The notes under the pieces were generated by a model. That model was given only the letters and a program-made list of their open reading frames with translations. It was not told the origin of the DNA and searched no databases. Shown piece by piece: positions 43,703 to 53,263 of a DNA stretch of 64,000 nucleotides (its first letter is position 1; each line of letters begins with the position of its first letter). Location: positions 1,674,001 through 1,738,000 of the forward strand of contig NC_015501.1 of NCBI RefSeq assembly GCF_000212375.1, given 5' to 3'. Origin of the DNA: Porphyromonas asaccharolytica DSM 20707. Lineage in GTDB: Bacteria; Bacteroidota; Bacteroidia; Bacteroidales; Porphyromonadaceae. The translations under genes and the position numbers were made by a program.

Positions 43703-45139
43703 TTAGAGTAGGTGCGAAGCCAGCTCACTGAGTTCGCTGCGCTCACCCTTGATCAGGTTGACGTGTGCGAAAAGCGTCTCGCCACGCATCTTATCGATCA
43801 TGTAGGCCAGACCATTGCTCTGGCTGTCTAGATAAAGCGAATCGATCTGCTCCACGTCACCGCAGAAGATCATCTTCGTTCCCTCACCGGCACGTGTGAT
43901 GATCGTTTTGACCTCGTTCGGGGTTAGATTTTGCGCCTCGTCGACGATCACGATAGCGTCCGCCAGACTACGACCACGCAGATAGGCCAGAGCCTCGATG
44001 ATGAGCTTATTGTCCTGTTGTAGCTTCTCCAGCTCAGCCTGCTGCTTACCGCCCTTAAATTGCGACTTGATCACATTCAGATTGTCAAAGAGGGGCTGCA
44101 TATAGGGACGTATCTTCTCCTGCTCCGTACCTGGCAGAGCACCGAGGTCCTTATTTGAGAGAGCCACAATAGGACGCGCCAGCATGATCTGCCCATAGCG
44201 GTCAGCTTGGTCTAGAGCTGCGGCAAGCGCTAGGAGCGTCTTACCCGTACCGGCCTTGCCCGAGAGTGCTACGAGGAGCACGTTGGGGTCCATCAGCACG
44301 TCGAAGGCAAAAGCTTGCTCCGCATTTCTAGGCGTGATGCCCATGTGGGTGTACTTATCGACCCGTCGCACCATCGCCTCAAAGGGGTTGTAACGCGCCA
44401 GCACACTGCTCTGGTCACTCTTGAGGACGAAGCACTCATTAGGTAGTATCTTGCTACCAAACTCAAACTCATCAAGTGGGACTCCCTGCTCATTGTTATA
44501 GAGACGATTGATAAGCTCTGCATCGATCCCCTCGAAGACTGGCTGAGCCTCCTCAAAGAGGTCGAAGGTCTGCACCTTATCGTTGAAGTAATCCTCGACA
44601 GGGATGCCGAGCGACTTAGCCTTCATACGGAGGTTGATGTCCTTGCTCACGAGGATCGTCTGCTCACCCTCGTTCGCCTCAGAGATGTGCAGTGTGGCGC
44701 TCAGGATCTTGTGGTCTGGGATGTTCTCCCCAAAGGCATGCGCCACACGCTCATGAGGCTTATTGCCTAGGTAGACGTAGAGGCGTCCTCTCCCCTCTCC
44801 TAGATCAACTCCATGCTCGAAGAAGTCAGCCCCCGTCAGCTCATCAAGCTTGCGAACGAAGGCTCGTGCATTGAAGTTGATCTGATCAGAGCCTTTCTTA
44901 AACTTGTCCAGCTCTTCGAGGACTACGATAGGGATATAAATGTCGTTGTCCTCAAACTTATCGATGCACTCATAGTCGTGCAGGATGACGTTGGTGTCCA
45001 GGACAAAGTTCTTACTGTGCGAAACACTTGTAGCCTTGCTCTTAGCACTGGAGCGGGGCGTCGTCTTGGATTGACTCTTGTTGGTAGTCTTCTTTCGCTC
45101 TGTAGTGGCAGAGGAGGTCTTCTTTTGAGCTGTTGGCAT
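43703..45139 (-). CDS. PhoH-like protein with N-terminal PIN domain
   Basis: A 478-residue PIN-PhoH (PhoH2-type) protein, a family of ATP-driven RNA helicase/nucleases. After a Lys/Ser/Thr-rich leader of about 40 residues comes the PIN domain (NFVLDTNVILHDYECID, with ELDKFKKG), and then the PhoH ATPase with P-loop SGKAGTGKTLLALAAA and the Walker B-like IVIVDEAQNLTPNE. The frame extends to an ATG at 45223, but a -7 box at 45197-45190 lies inside that extension, so 45139 is chosen. Related PIN domains are toxin-type RNases; no antitoxin gene is adjacent. Confidence 0.9.
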   Translation of the reverse strand: MPTAQKKTSSATTERKKTTNKSQSKTTPRSSAKSKATSVSHSKNFVLDTNVILHDYECIDKFEDNDIYIPIVVLEELDKFKKGSDQINFNARAFVRKLDELTGADFFEHGVDLGEGRGRLYVYLGNKPHERVAHAFGENIPDHKILSATLHISEANEGEQTILVSKDINLRMKAKSLGIPVEDYFNDKVQTFDLFEEAQPVFEGIDAELINRLYNNEQGVPLDEFEFGSKILPNECFVLKSDQSSVLARYNPFEAMVRRVDKYTHMGITPRNAEQAFAFDVLMDPNVLLVALSGKAGTGKTLLALAAALDQADRYGQIMLARPIVALSNKDLGALPGTEQEKIRPYMQPLFDNLNVIKSQFKGGKQQAELEKLQQDNKLIIEALAYLRGRSLADAIVIVDEAQNLTPNEVKTIITRAGEGTKMIFCGDVEQIDSLYLDSQSNGLAYMIDKMRGETLFAHVNLIKGERSELSELASHLL

Positions 45140-45189
45140 ATTGGTCTGTTTTTCTAGTTCATATTCGCAAGCTTGTCTCTTGCTCGTCC

Positions 45190-45197
45190 CAAAGTTA
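45190..45197 (-). promoter_or_regulatory. Putative -7 box for phoH
   Basis: TAACTTTG on the minus strand, 50 bases before the chosen start. No convincing -33 box. Confidence 0.45.
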
Positions 45198-45299
45198 GCT
45201 ATTTTGCTCCAAACGGCCAGCATCTAGGAGAGAGAATCTTTTGTCTAGATAGGCTGGTTCTTCCTGAGAGAGCAAGCGAAAGATGTCGCTGGTTTGAAA

Positions 45300-45316
45300 T
45301 ATATTTGGTAAGTTTG
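45300..45316 (+). promoter_or_regulatory. Two overlapping -7-type boxes upstream of the phosphoglucomutase gene
   Basis: TATATTTG (45300-45307) and TAAGTTTG (45309-45316) both match TAnnTTTG, 40-56 bases before the ATG at 45356. Their position inside the 5' extension of the frame supports that ATG as the start. Confidence 0.45.
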
Positions 45317-45355
45317 TACTATCGAATAAGAACCAATCTAACAACAGAACATTCT

Positions 45356-47107
45356 ATGGCAACTTTATCTCCCGAACTAATACAACAGGCACAAGATCGT
45401 GCCAAGCAATGGCTCGCACCCGCCTTCGACAGTGAGACTCGTCAGCAAGTAGAGACTCTCCTTGCAGCTGAGGATAAGACGCCTCTCGTGGAGGCATTTT
45501 ACCAAGTACTAGTGTTTGGCACGGGCGGTCTGCGCGGCATCATGGGCGCTGGCACCAACCGTATGAACAAATACACCGTCGGCATGGCTACCCAGGGACT
45601 GGCCAACTATCTCCTGCAATGCTTCGCTGGCGAAGAGATCTCCGTCGCTATCGGCTACGATGGGCGCAACAACAGCCCCTTCTTCGCTCAGACGACAGCC
45701 GACGTGCTCACGGCAAACGGCATCAAGGTCTACCTCTACGACGCACTTCGCCCTACCCCGATGGTCTCCTATGCGATCCGTCAGCTGGGATGCAAGAGCG
45801 GTGTCATGGTGACGGCCTCGCACAACCCCAAGGAGTACAACGGCTATAAAGTTTTCTGGAGCGATGGCGCTCAGATCATAGCCCCGCACGACAAAGCAAT
45901 CGTCAACGAGGTAAAGAGCATCACAAACATTGACCAAGTGAAGTGGCAGGGCAATCCAGCGCTCGTCGAGATGATCGGTGCCGAGATGGACGACCGCTTT
46001 ATCCACGATGTGTGTAGTCTATCGCTCTCGCCTGAGTCGGTAGAGCGTCATCGTGATATGGGGATCGTCTACACACCTATTCATGGTACAGGCGTGCGCA
46101 TCGTGCCTCGTGCGCTAGAGGCTTTTGGCTTTAAGAACATCATCCATGTACCGGAGCAAGATGTGATCGATGGCAACTTTCCCACGGTCGTATCGCCAAA
46201 CCCCGAGGAGCCAGCAGCTATGAAGCTGGCGATAGAGCGTGCCGAGGCTACGGGTGCTGACCTAGTCCTAGCGAGTGATCCCGACGGCGATCGCATCGGT
46301 GTCGCTGTACGTAACGAGCAGGGTGAGATGCACCTAATCAATGGCAATCAGATCTGCGCTCTGCTGACCTACTACTCAATAGCCCGCCGCAAAGAGCTGG
46401 GCGACCTACGTCCCGATGACTTTGTGGTCAAGACAATTGTGACCACGGAGCTGATCCCCGCCATTGCGAAGGACTACGGAGTGGACTATATGGATTGCTA
46501 CACAGGCTTTAAGTGGATCGCTAATGAAATACGCGAGCAGGAGGGCAAGCGGCGCTATATAGGTGGCGGCGAGGAGAGCTACGGCTACCTCTGGGAGACA
46601 TTCGTACGAGACAAGAGTTCGGTGTCGGCTTGTGCTATCTTTGCAGAGCTGACGGCGTGGGCTCTGGACAAGGGGTTGACCATTGATATGCTTCTTGAGA
46701 AGATCTACTACGAGCATGGCTACTTCCTCGAGCAGGGCGTCAGTGTAGTACGCAAGGGCATCAAGGGGGCTCAGGAGATAAGCCAGATGATGGTCGACTA
46801 CCGCTCCAACCCAATGAAGGAGCTGGCGGGCAGTCCCGTGGTTAAGATCCTAGACTATCAGTCGCTTGAGGGTAAGTGCCTCAAGAGTGGCGAGACCTTC
46901 CCGATCAAGATGCCTGCAACCAGCAATGTACTACAGTATCACACGGCCGATGGAACAGTGCTCTCGATACGTCCCTCAGGTACGGAGCCTAAGATCAAGT
47001 ACTACATCGGTGTCACCTACAAGCGTGGCTCCGATCCCGCTTGCGATCATCCGGAGCAGCTACTTCGCGACCGCATCAAGGCTATACGTGAGCAGTTAAG
47101 CATCTAA
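45356..47107 (+). CDS. Phosphoglucomutase/phosphomannomutase family protein
   Basis: The enzyme interconverts hexose 1- and 6-phosphates through a phosphoserine. The 583 residues have FGTGGLRGIMGAG near the N-terminus, the phosphorylated serine S155 in TASHNPKEYNGYK, the metal loop ASDPDGDRIG, the sugar loop GGGEESYG and the phosphate loop SIRPSGTEPKIKYY. The long, PGM2/PgcA-type layout suggests glucose-1-phosphate or pentose phosphates as substrates. The frame is open upstream to 45173 but the promoter position favours 45356. A TPR-like gene follows after 21 bases. Confidence 0.93.
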   Translation: MATLSPELIQQAQDRAKQWLAPAFDSETRQQVETLLAAEDKTPLVEAFYQVLVFGTGGLRGIMGAGTNRMNKYTVGMATQGLANYLLQCFAGEEISVAIGYDGRNNSPFFAQTTADVLTANGIKVYLYDALRPTPMVSYAIRQLGCKSGVMVTASHNPKEYNGYKVFWSDGAQIIAPHDKAIVNEVKSITNIDQVKWQGNPALVEMIGAEMDDRFIHDVCSLSLSPESVERHRDMGIVYTPIHGTGVRIVPRALEAFGFKNIIHVPEQDVIDGNFPTVVSPNPEEPAAMKLAIERAEATGADLVLASDPDGDRIGVAVRNEQGEMHLINGNQICALLTYYSIARRKELGDLRPDDFVVKTIVTTELIPAIAKDYGVDYMDCYTGFKWIANEIREQEGKRRYIGGGEESYGYLWETFVRDKSSVSACAIFAELTAWALDKGLTIDMLLEKIYYEHGYFLEQGVSVVRKGIKGAQEISQMMVDYRSNPMKELAGSPVVKILDYQSLEGKCLKSGETFPIKMPATSNVLQYHTADGTVLSIRPSGTEPKIKYYIGVTYKRGSDPACDHPEQLLRDRIKAIREQLSI

Positions 47108-47128
47108 GAGCAGGTACACATTATATAT

Positions 47129-49375
47129 ATGGTTACAGACGACATCTACCAGCTCATCTCTGAGCATCAGATCGCCGCAGCCGTCAAGCTACTAGGCGAG
47201 CAGATGCAGTCTCATGTGCGTATTCCTGTGGAGCAGCGTGATCGCTACCACTCGGCAAAGCGTATCCTAGAGACGATGCTGCAATACCTAGAGTCGCCGA
47301 TACAAGATCCAGAACTGGAGACTAACTACAGCTACCTGCTCCGGACGCTCTACGAGGTGACCGATGCTCTGAGAGATACCGAGTGGTTAGCTCAATCGCC
47401 TCAGTACGAAAAGCAGTCGAAGTACTACTCCCTACTGCTGGACAATGGTGGGCTCTCGATGGTTGTCGAGCAACTGACACTTCAGTCCAACCTGGCCACA
47501 GTAGACCGTCCGCGCTACGACGAGCTGGTTACAAGGCTCTCGATGGGACTACTCTACACACAGGAGTGGAGCGATGAGATCTCCTCTTCACTAGATCAGC
47601 TCGACGACTATGTACAGCAGGCAGCACTCACAGCTGTCACCCTATCTTTGCTACGCTCGTGGCATTGGGGCAAGCTTTGCTGGCTCCTCGCTAAGCTCAT
47701 GAAGACACAAGGCGAGCAGACGATGGTGCGCATTCGTACCGTCGTCGGGGTGCTACTCGTTGGTGAACTATATAGTAGCCGTCTAGCACTCTACGAGGAG
47801 CAGCTTCCCTATACGCTCCAGCAGATCGGCGAGGCGATTACCCTCGAGGAGTATGACATGGTCTGGAGCCATCGCCTGCGCATGAAGTATACGCCACAGG
47901 TTGTAGAGTATGTGCAGAAGCTCTTCGGGCGATTCAACAGCCCTGAGTTTCAGCAACGCTTTCAGGAGATTATCTCCTCAACAGGTGATAGAGAGGGTCC
48001 AGCCACCTTCGAGAGTGTCTTCGGGGATGAGGAGGAGTTACTGCCCCTCGTAGACGATGTACAGGATGGGTACGAAGCGCTAAAGCGGCTCGTGGCACGA
48101 GGCTTCGATGTCAATGCCTTTGCGACTAGCTCGCTCCTGCAGGGGCCTTTCTTTGACGATGAGGCGCACTGGCTCATCCCGTTTGACCTGCAGCACAGTT
48201 CGCTAGGAGCTGTGATGGCTCAGTTTAGCAATGAGTACCAGCTCGGTGAGGATCAGCTGATGACGCTACTGCGGGAGTCTATCTTCCAGCAGGTAGACAT
48301 AGACTTCTACGGCTCCATCTTTAGGATTAGCCAGTTGCCTGGTCAGGTGCTACAAGGCATCTCGCAGGGCGTCCTAGCTATGGAGAATGTGATCAACCGT
48401 ACCCCTTACCTCCGTCCACAAGAGCGGCGACTGCTAGCAGCGGAAGACTATACGAAAGCATTGCAAGGGTATATCTGTCAGCTGGCACGCATCTATAGCT
48501 TCATTGGAGCAAAGGTGGCAGCAGAGACTCCCTTTGAGATACGCTTTGGCAAGCTCAACCCCTTTGCCCAAAAGCAAACAGAGGAGCTATACGACAAGCA
48601 TCTCGACTTGCTACGAGCTTATTGCGTTCAGACGAAAGAGTATGCCGGCGAGCAAGCTGCCATACAGTTTCAGCTCGGACGCACTTCAGAACCTGAGGCT
48701 CGTGCTCAGCTCATGTACCGCCTCGCACAGACCTACTACGAGGAGGAGAAGTACATGCAGGCTTACTTCGTCATGCAGCAGATTCCTCCGCAGCTACTAT
48801 CGGGCGAGACCAGTCCGCTCTTTATTGCACAGATACTCTACCGCATGGAGCAACCAGGTCTTGCGATCGCATTGCTAGAGCAAGTGCGCCAGCATGCAGA
48901 GCCAGCGAAGCCTTCACTCGCTATCTTACGACTACTCGGCGTACTCTATGTGAAGCTCCGTCTCTACGACAAGGCACTCCCGTTGTTGCTACAATGCGAA
49001 TTTGAGGACGAGCATCCCGACACGCTCTATCCACTCATCGCTTGGTGCCTCATGATGGCGCAGCGATGGGATGAGGCAAAGGCTTATGCCAGTCGCCCCG
49101 TCACCTCATACGACCAGCTGGACAAAGACTCTCTCGAGCTTCAATACAAAGAGTTCACTCCCCTACTGCCTGCTCTCTTTACGCTCATCGGTGGAGACCT
49201 ACAGGGCACGCTACAAGCTCTAGGTAAGCTCCTCGCCACTGCTGACGAGCATCAGCAGAAGAGACTTATCTCCGTCTACGGAGAGTGCATGTACGACCTG
49301 CAGCAGCTAGGCGTGCCGAGTCATCTGCTGGAGCTGATACAGACTTGGCTTCATCAGCGCATAAACACTTTCTAA
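47129..49375 (+). CDS. Large helical, TPR-like protein of unknown function
   Basis: A 748-residue protein without a signal peptide, hence cytoplasmic. It is helical throughout; the C-terminal third shows TPR-like pairs such as ARAQLMYRLAQTYYEEEKYMQAYFVM, AKPSLAILRLLGVLYVKLRLYDKALPLL and a closing helical repeat. The first 450 residues are helical without clear repeats. I do not recognise the family; it looks like the Bacteroidales hypothetical type often placed near housekeeping genes. It lies between the phosphoglucomutase and pgk genes and is probably in their transcript. Confidence 0.8.
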   Translation: MVTDDIYQLISEHQIAAAVKLLGEQMQSHVRIPVEQRDRYHSAKRILETMLQYLESPIQDPELETNYSYLLRTLYEVTDALRDTEWLAQSPQYEKQSKYYSLLLDNGGLSMVVEQLTLQSNLATVDRPRYDELVTRLSMGLLYTQEWSDEISSSLDQLDDYVQQAALTAVTLSLLRSWHWGKLCWLLAKLMKTQGEQTMVRIRTVVGVLLVGELYSSRLALYEEQLPYTLQQIGEAITLEEYDMVWSHRLRMKYTPQVVEYVQKLFGRFNSPEFQQRFQEIISSTGDREGPATFESVFGDEEELLPLVDDVQDGYEALKRLVARGFDVNAFATSSLLQGPFFDDEAHWLIPFDLQHSSLGAVMAQFSNEYQLGEDQLMTLLRESIFQQVDIDFYGSIFRISQLPGQVLQGISQGVLAMENVINRTPYLRPQERRLLAAEDYTKALQGYICQLARIYSFIGAKVAAETPFEIRFGKLNPFAQKQTEELYDKHLDLLRAYCVQTKEYAGEQAAIQFQLGRTSEPEARAQLMYRLAQTYYEEEKYMQAYFVMQQIPPQLLSGETSPLFIAQILYRMEQPGLAIALLEQVRQHAEPAKPSLAILRLLGVLYVKLRLYDKALPLLLQCEFEDEHPDTLYPLIAWCLMMAQRWDEAKAYASRPVTSYDQLDKDSLELQYKEFTPLLPALFTLIGGDLQGTLQALGKLLATADEHQQKRLISVYGECMYDLQQLGVPSHLLELIQTWLHQRINTF

Positions 49376-49410
49376 GTTCATTCACACAGACTAATTACAT
49401 ACCTCTATTC

Positions 49411-50682
49411 ATGACAAATATTCATCAGTTCGACTTCTCAGGTCTTCGCGCACTCGTTCGTGTAGACTTCAACGTTCCCTTTGACGATCAGGGGCAGATC
49501 ACCGACGACACCCGCATGCGTGCCGCCCTGCCTACGCTACGCAAGATTCTATCCGATGGTGGTAGCGTCATCATCGCTACGCACCTCGGTCGCCCCAAGG
49601 GTCGTGATCCCAAGCTCTCTACTGCGCTCATCGTGCCACATCTCAAGGAGCTCACCCATGTACCCGTCATCCACTGCCCTGTGAGCCGTGGTGCTCAGGC
49701 AAAAGAGATGGCGCAAGCACTTCAGCCGGGCGAAATCCTTGTATTGGAAAACGTACGCTTCGAGGAAGAGGAGCAAGGCAAGCTAAACAACCCTGACCAA
49801 TACACCAACGAAGAGGACCTCAAAGCTGCTAAGGCTGATCTCAAGGAGCGTCAGAAGGCTTACGCCAAGGAGATGGCTACACTAGCTGATGTCTACGTCA
49901 ACGATGCCTTTGGTGCCGCACACCGAGCACACGCCACGACAGCTCTCATCGCTCAGTACTTTGCCGCAGACAAGAAAATGTTTGGCATGCTCATGCTACA
50001 AGAGGTCGAGGCTGTGCAGCGTGTCCTACATGGTGCTAAGCACCCCTTTACCGCCATCTTAGGAGGCTCTAAGGTCTCCTCCAAGATCGACATCATCCTC
50101 AACCTGATGGACAAGGTGGACAACCTCATCATCGGGGGCGGCATGGCCTATACCTTTGTCAAGGCACAGGGTGGCGAGATCGGTCGCTCCCTCTGTGAGG
50201 AGGACAAGATCGACGTGGCACGAGACATCATGGAGCGTGCTAAAGCTAAGGGTGTGCGACTGCTCCTACCTGCAGATACGGTCGCCACATGTGACTTTGC
50301 CAACAATGCGCCTGCCGAGACTTACCCAACCAATCAGATCCCTGCCGACCGCATGGGTATGGACATCGGTGCTCAGGCTTGCGCAGACTACCGTGAGGTC
50401 ATCCTGACCAGCAAGACGATCCTGTGGAATGGACCCGCGGGAGTCTTTGAGTTTGACAACTTCGCTCGTGGCTCCGAGGCTATCGCCCAGGCAGTCGCTG
50501 AGGCTACACGACAAGGCGCTTACTCGCTCGTCGGAGGTGGTGACAGTGTCGCCTGCATCAACAAGCTCGGTCTAGGCGACGAAGTATCTTACGTATCCAC
50601 CGGTGGTGGTGCACTCCTAGAGGCTATCGAGGGGAAAGCACTCCCCGGCATCGTAGCCATCGATCCGAACTATGGCAAGTAA
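49411..50682 (+). CDS. pgk: Phosphoglycerate kinase
   Basis: Pgk makes ATP and 3-phosphoglycerate from 1,3-bisphosphoglycerate. The 424 residues begin with RALVRVDFNVPFDDQ, have the HLGRPKG signature and KVSSKIDIILNLMDKVDNLIIGGGMA (only the key GGSK and IGGGMA parts are listed as identifying), and end with GGGDSVACINKLGLGDEVSYVSTGGGA. The frame extends upstream into the preceding gene, but the ATG at 49411 gives the family start. The last 11 bases overlap the GNAT gene. Confidence 0.97.
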   Translation: MTNIHQFDFSGLRALVRVDFNVPFDDQGQITDDTRMRAALPTLRKILSDGGSVIIATHLGRPKGRDPKLSTALIVPHLKELTHVPVIHCPVSRGAQAKEMAQALQPGEILVLENVRFEEEEQGKLNNPDQYTNEEDLKAAKADLKERQKAYAKEMATLADVYVNDAFGAAHRAHATTALIAQYFAADKKMFGMLMLQEVEAVQRVLHGAKHPFTAILGGSKVSSKIDIILNLMDKVDNLIIGGGMAYTFVKAQGGEIGRSLCEEDKIDVARDIMERAKAKGVRLLLPADTVATCDFANNAPAETYPTNQIPADRMGMDIGAQACADYREVILTSKTILWNGPAGVFEFDNFARGSEAIAQAVAEATRQGAYSLVGGGDSVACINKLGLGDEVSYVSTGGGALLEAIEGKALPGIVAIDPNYGK

Positions 50683-51268
50683 TTCGCCGGATAGCTCCTC
50701 CTCTACCCCATTCGTCTCGCTAGTTCGCATGACGCGGTGTGACCTCTGCAATGAGATGCACCAGAGCCATCTGCCTACGCTCAGACAGCTTTACGAGGAG
50801 GCCTTTCCTCATAGTGAGCGACGTCCTTGGAGTGACCTAGAGCAGCTCATCGGGGAGCAGGGAGCTTACCACTTCTTCATCTTAGAGCATCCCGAGCTAG
50901 GAGTCGTAGGCTTCGTCACACTGTGGCACTTTGACGACTTCTACTACGGAGAGCACTTTGCCATCCTGCCACAGCTACGTAACCATCGCCTTGGCGAGCA
51001 GACACTGCACACCATAAAAGAGTACATAGGTCACGAGCCAATCTACTTTGAGGTGGAGCCAGAGACGCTCTCCGAGATCGCAGGGCGACGCATCAACTAC
51101 TACGAGCGCAACGGCTTCCAAGTCGTCAAGCGGGACTACCTACAGCCCCCGTATCACCGTGAGGAGCAGGGCGTCCCGCTCTACATCATGTCGTCCGAGA
51201 TGGGCGAGAGAGACTTCATCGAGCGAGTCTGCCAGACACTCGTCGATCGAGTCTACCCGCACTTCTAG
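50672..51268 (+). CDS. GNAT-family N-acetyltransferase
   Basis: A 198-residue GCN5-type acetyltransferase. It has the usual strands LGVVGFVTLWHFDD and YGEHFAILPQLRNHRLGEQTLHTI, the latter covering the acetyl-CoA loop region (Q/R-x-x-G/A in QLRNHRLG), and RINYYERNGFQVV, the family tyrosine and strand near the C-terminus. The substrate is unknown. The frame overlaps pgk by 11 bases, so translation is probably coupled. An alternative start at M20 (MTRCDLCNE) would avoid the overlap and is possible. Confidence 0.85.
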   Translation: MASNSPDSSSSTPFVSLVRMTRCDLCNEMHQSHLPTLRQLYEEAFPHSERRPWSDLEQLIGEQGAYHFFILEHPELGVVGFVTLWHFDDFYYGEHFAILPQLRNHRLGEQTLHTIKEYIGHEPIYFEVEPETLSEIAGRRINYYERNGFQVVKRDYLQPPYHREEQGVPLYIMSSEMGERDFIERVCQTLVDRVYPHF

Positions 51269-51296
51269 ACAGATACAACATCCCCAATCAACACAA

Positions 51297-51336
51297 GAGG
51301 AGACGGCCACACAAGTTGGTCGTCTCCTCTTTTCTT
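51297..51336 (+). terminator. Terminator after the GNAT gene
   Basis: GAGGAGACGGCC (51297-51308) pairs with GGTCGTCTCCTC (51318-51329) around ACACAAGTT, followed by TTTTCTT. Confidence 0.9.
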
Positions 51337-51351
51337 GTCTCTTTGATACCC

Positions 51352-51427
51352 AGTTCCTCCCTTGGAACTAAAAAGTTCCTCCGCTGGAACTAAAAAGTTC
51401 CAAACGGGGAACTGTTTTTGGAACTCG
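51352..51427. repeat. 22-bp repeat array G (TTCC...GGAA type, inverse orientation)
   Basis: Units at 51352-51373, 51374-51395 and 51396-51417, each 22 bp, with AGTTCC...GGAACT cores and AAAA or GTTT spacers; a partial unit follows. Relative to arrays E and F the first two units read as the reverse complement. Located between convergent genes. Confidence 0.8.
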
Positions 51428-51529
51428 TATGTACTACTAAGCCAGCACGATACAAAGAGATCCCAAGTCCGCTCCTCAGATTTCGCCAAAGGGGGGACAG
51501 TAAGAGCTGCAGGGCTAAGTTGCCTTTGC

Positions 51530-53260
51530 CTAGCTCTCTACCCGCTGCAGGTCACAAGCGGTGCGGTAGTAGCCCGGCACATCGTACAGTTCGTCAGGCG
51601 TACCAGAGGCAGCGACCGTGCCCCCAGAGAGTACTACGATGCGGTCCGCATTGCGTATCGTGCGCATACGATGGGCAATGATTAGCACCGTCTTATCCGT
51701 CGTAAGCTGTGAGAGAGCCCGCTGTATCTGCGTCTCACTCTCCGCATCTTGGCTCGCAGTCGCCTCATCGAGGATGATGATCGGAGCATTCTTGAGGATA
51801 GCTCGAGCTATCGATATGCGCTGACGCTCACCGCCAGAGAGGCGACTGCCATTCTCCCCTATCTGCGTCTGGTACCCCTCGGGCAGCCGCGCTACAAAGT
51901 CGTCACACTGCGCCAGCCGAGCTGCCTCGAGGACCTCGGCATCTGTCGCCTCTTTGCGTCCGATGCGAATGTTTTCCATCACCGTATTATTAAAGAGTAC
52001 CACATCTTGGAAGACGATGGCGTAGTACTTGAGGAGTGTCTCTGGTTCGACTGCTGTTAAGTCTTCGCCCCCGAGCGATACGGTACCACTCTGACAGTCC
52101 CAGAAGCGGGAGGCTAGTCGTGCACAGGTACTCTTGCCACCACCGCTCGGACCGACGAGAGCCGTCACCTCGCCCTGCTTGGCGGTAAAGGAGACATTAT
52201 TCAGCACCTGCGCATCCTCATTGTAAGAAAAGGATACATCCTCAAACGTTAGGTCGAAGCTCTTAGGCGTAAAGTCCGTCCGCCCCTCCTGCGTCGGCAT
52301 ATTGTAGATCTCATTCATACGATCTATCCGCACAGAGGCAAAGAGCGTTAGGAGCGCATTCGCCATCAGCATAGTCAGCGGGGTATAGACCGACACAGAG
52401 ATGAGCAGGAAGAAGAGGAGGATGCCGAGCGACACCTCTCCCGCTAGGTAAAGGTGGCTCCCCACGATGACCAGCGTCGGTATAGCCAGCTGTAGCAAAG
52501 AGCGTAGTCCATTGACCACGACGAAGCTAGCCAACTCGGTGTTAAAGCAAGTGCGCTCATAACTCGCCAAGACGGTATCCAGCTCTGTCATATAGAGCGT
52601 TTCGCCACCGTATGCCTTGATCGTCTGATGTAGCTGTAGCCCCTCCTCGACCTTTTCGCTCACAGAGAGTTGCGACTTGGATACCTTGACGAAGGAGCGC
52701 TTTTGCGAAGCCATACACCCCCATAGGATCAAGAGCGACACGGGCGCTGCCCAAAAGAGAGCCACGGCTAACCGCCAATCTAAGAAGGCTAATCCACAGC
52801 CCGCCAAGATGAGGACGATAAAGGAAGCAACCATCTGCGGTAGTGCATGCGAATAGGCGTTTTCAAGAAATGAGACGTCAGACATCACACGACTTGTCAG
52901 ATCGCTCGCATCGTGGCGGTCGAAGAAGGAGAGCGGTAGTCGTCTCATCTTCTCCGCTAGTCGTATGCGCATAGTAGCACTCTCGCTGTAGACGGCTAGG
53001 AAGGTACTGTTGTACTGTCTGCGAGTGATGAGATACATACCTATTATAGATAGGAGTGCCATCCCTATCAGCCCCCAGAGGGTGAGGTCTCTGCTCTCGC
53101 CAAAGAGCTCCATCATTAGAAGGTAGACGAGCATCACGGGGAGCATGAAGGAGAGGTTTTGCGCACCAGTCCAGAGACAAGCCGAGAGGAAGTTATGCGC
53201 TCCTCTAGGCGAGAGCGCCATCTTGCGCTCCATCCAGTTGATTAGATTTAGATGCTTCAT
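51530..53260 (-). CDS. ABC exporter half-transporter, second subunit
   Basis: A 576-residue fusion of a six-helix transmembrane domain (about residues 20-310) and an ATPase domain with Walker A GPSGGGKSTCARL, signature LSGGERQRISIARAIL and Walker B IIILDEATAS. It starts 3 bases after the other subunit gene and almost certainly forms a heterodimer with it. Similar pairs include siderophore-linked YbtPQ/IrtAB and multidrug exporters; the cargo cannot be told. Bases 51428-51529 downstream show no terminator I can support. Confidence 0.92.
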   Translation of the reverse strand: MKHLNLINWMERKMALSPRGAHNFLSACLWTGAQNLSFMLPVMLVYLLMMELFGESRDLTLWGLIGMALLSIIGMYLITRRQYNSTFLAVYSESATMRIRLAEKMRRLPLSFFDRHDASDLTSRVMSDVSFLENAYSHALPQMVASFIVLILAGCGLAFLDWRLAVALFWAAPVSLLILWGCMASQKRSFVKVSKSQLSVSEKVEEGLQLHQTIKAYGGETLYMTELDTVLASYERTCFNTELASFVVVNGLRSLLQLAIPTLVIVGSHLYLAGEVSLGILLFFLLISVSVYTPLTMLMANALLTLFASVRIDRMNEIYNMPTQEGRTDFTPKSFDLTFEDVSFSYNEDAQVLNNVSFTAKQGEVTALVGPSGGGKSTCARLASRFWDCQSGTVSLGGEDLTAVEPETLLKYYAIVFQDVVLFNNTVMENIRIGRKEATDAEVLEAARLAQCDDFVARLPEGYQTQIGENGSRLSGGERQRISIARAILKNAPIIILDEATASQDAESETQIQRALSQLTTDKTVLIIAHRMRTIRNADRIVVLSGGTVAASGTPDELYDVPGYYRTACDLQRVES

Positions 53261-53263
53261 AGC

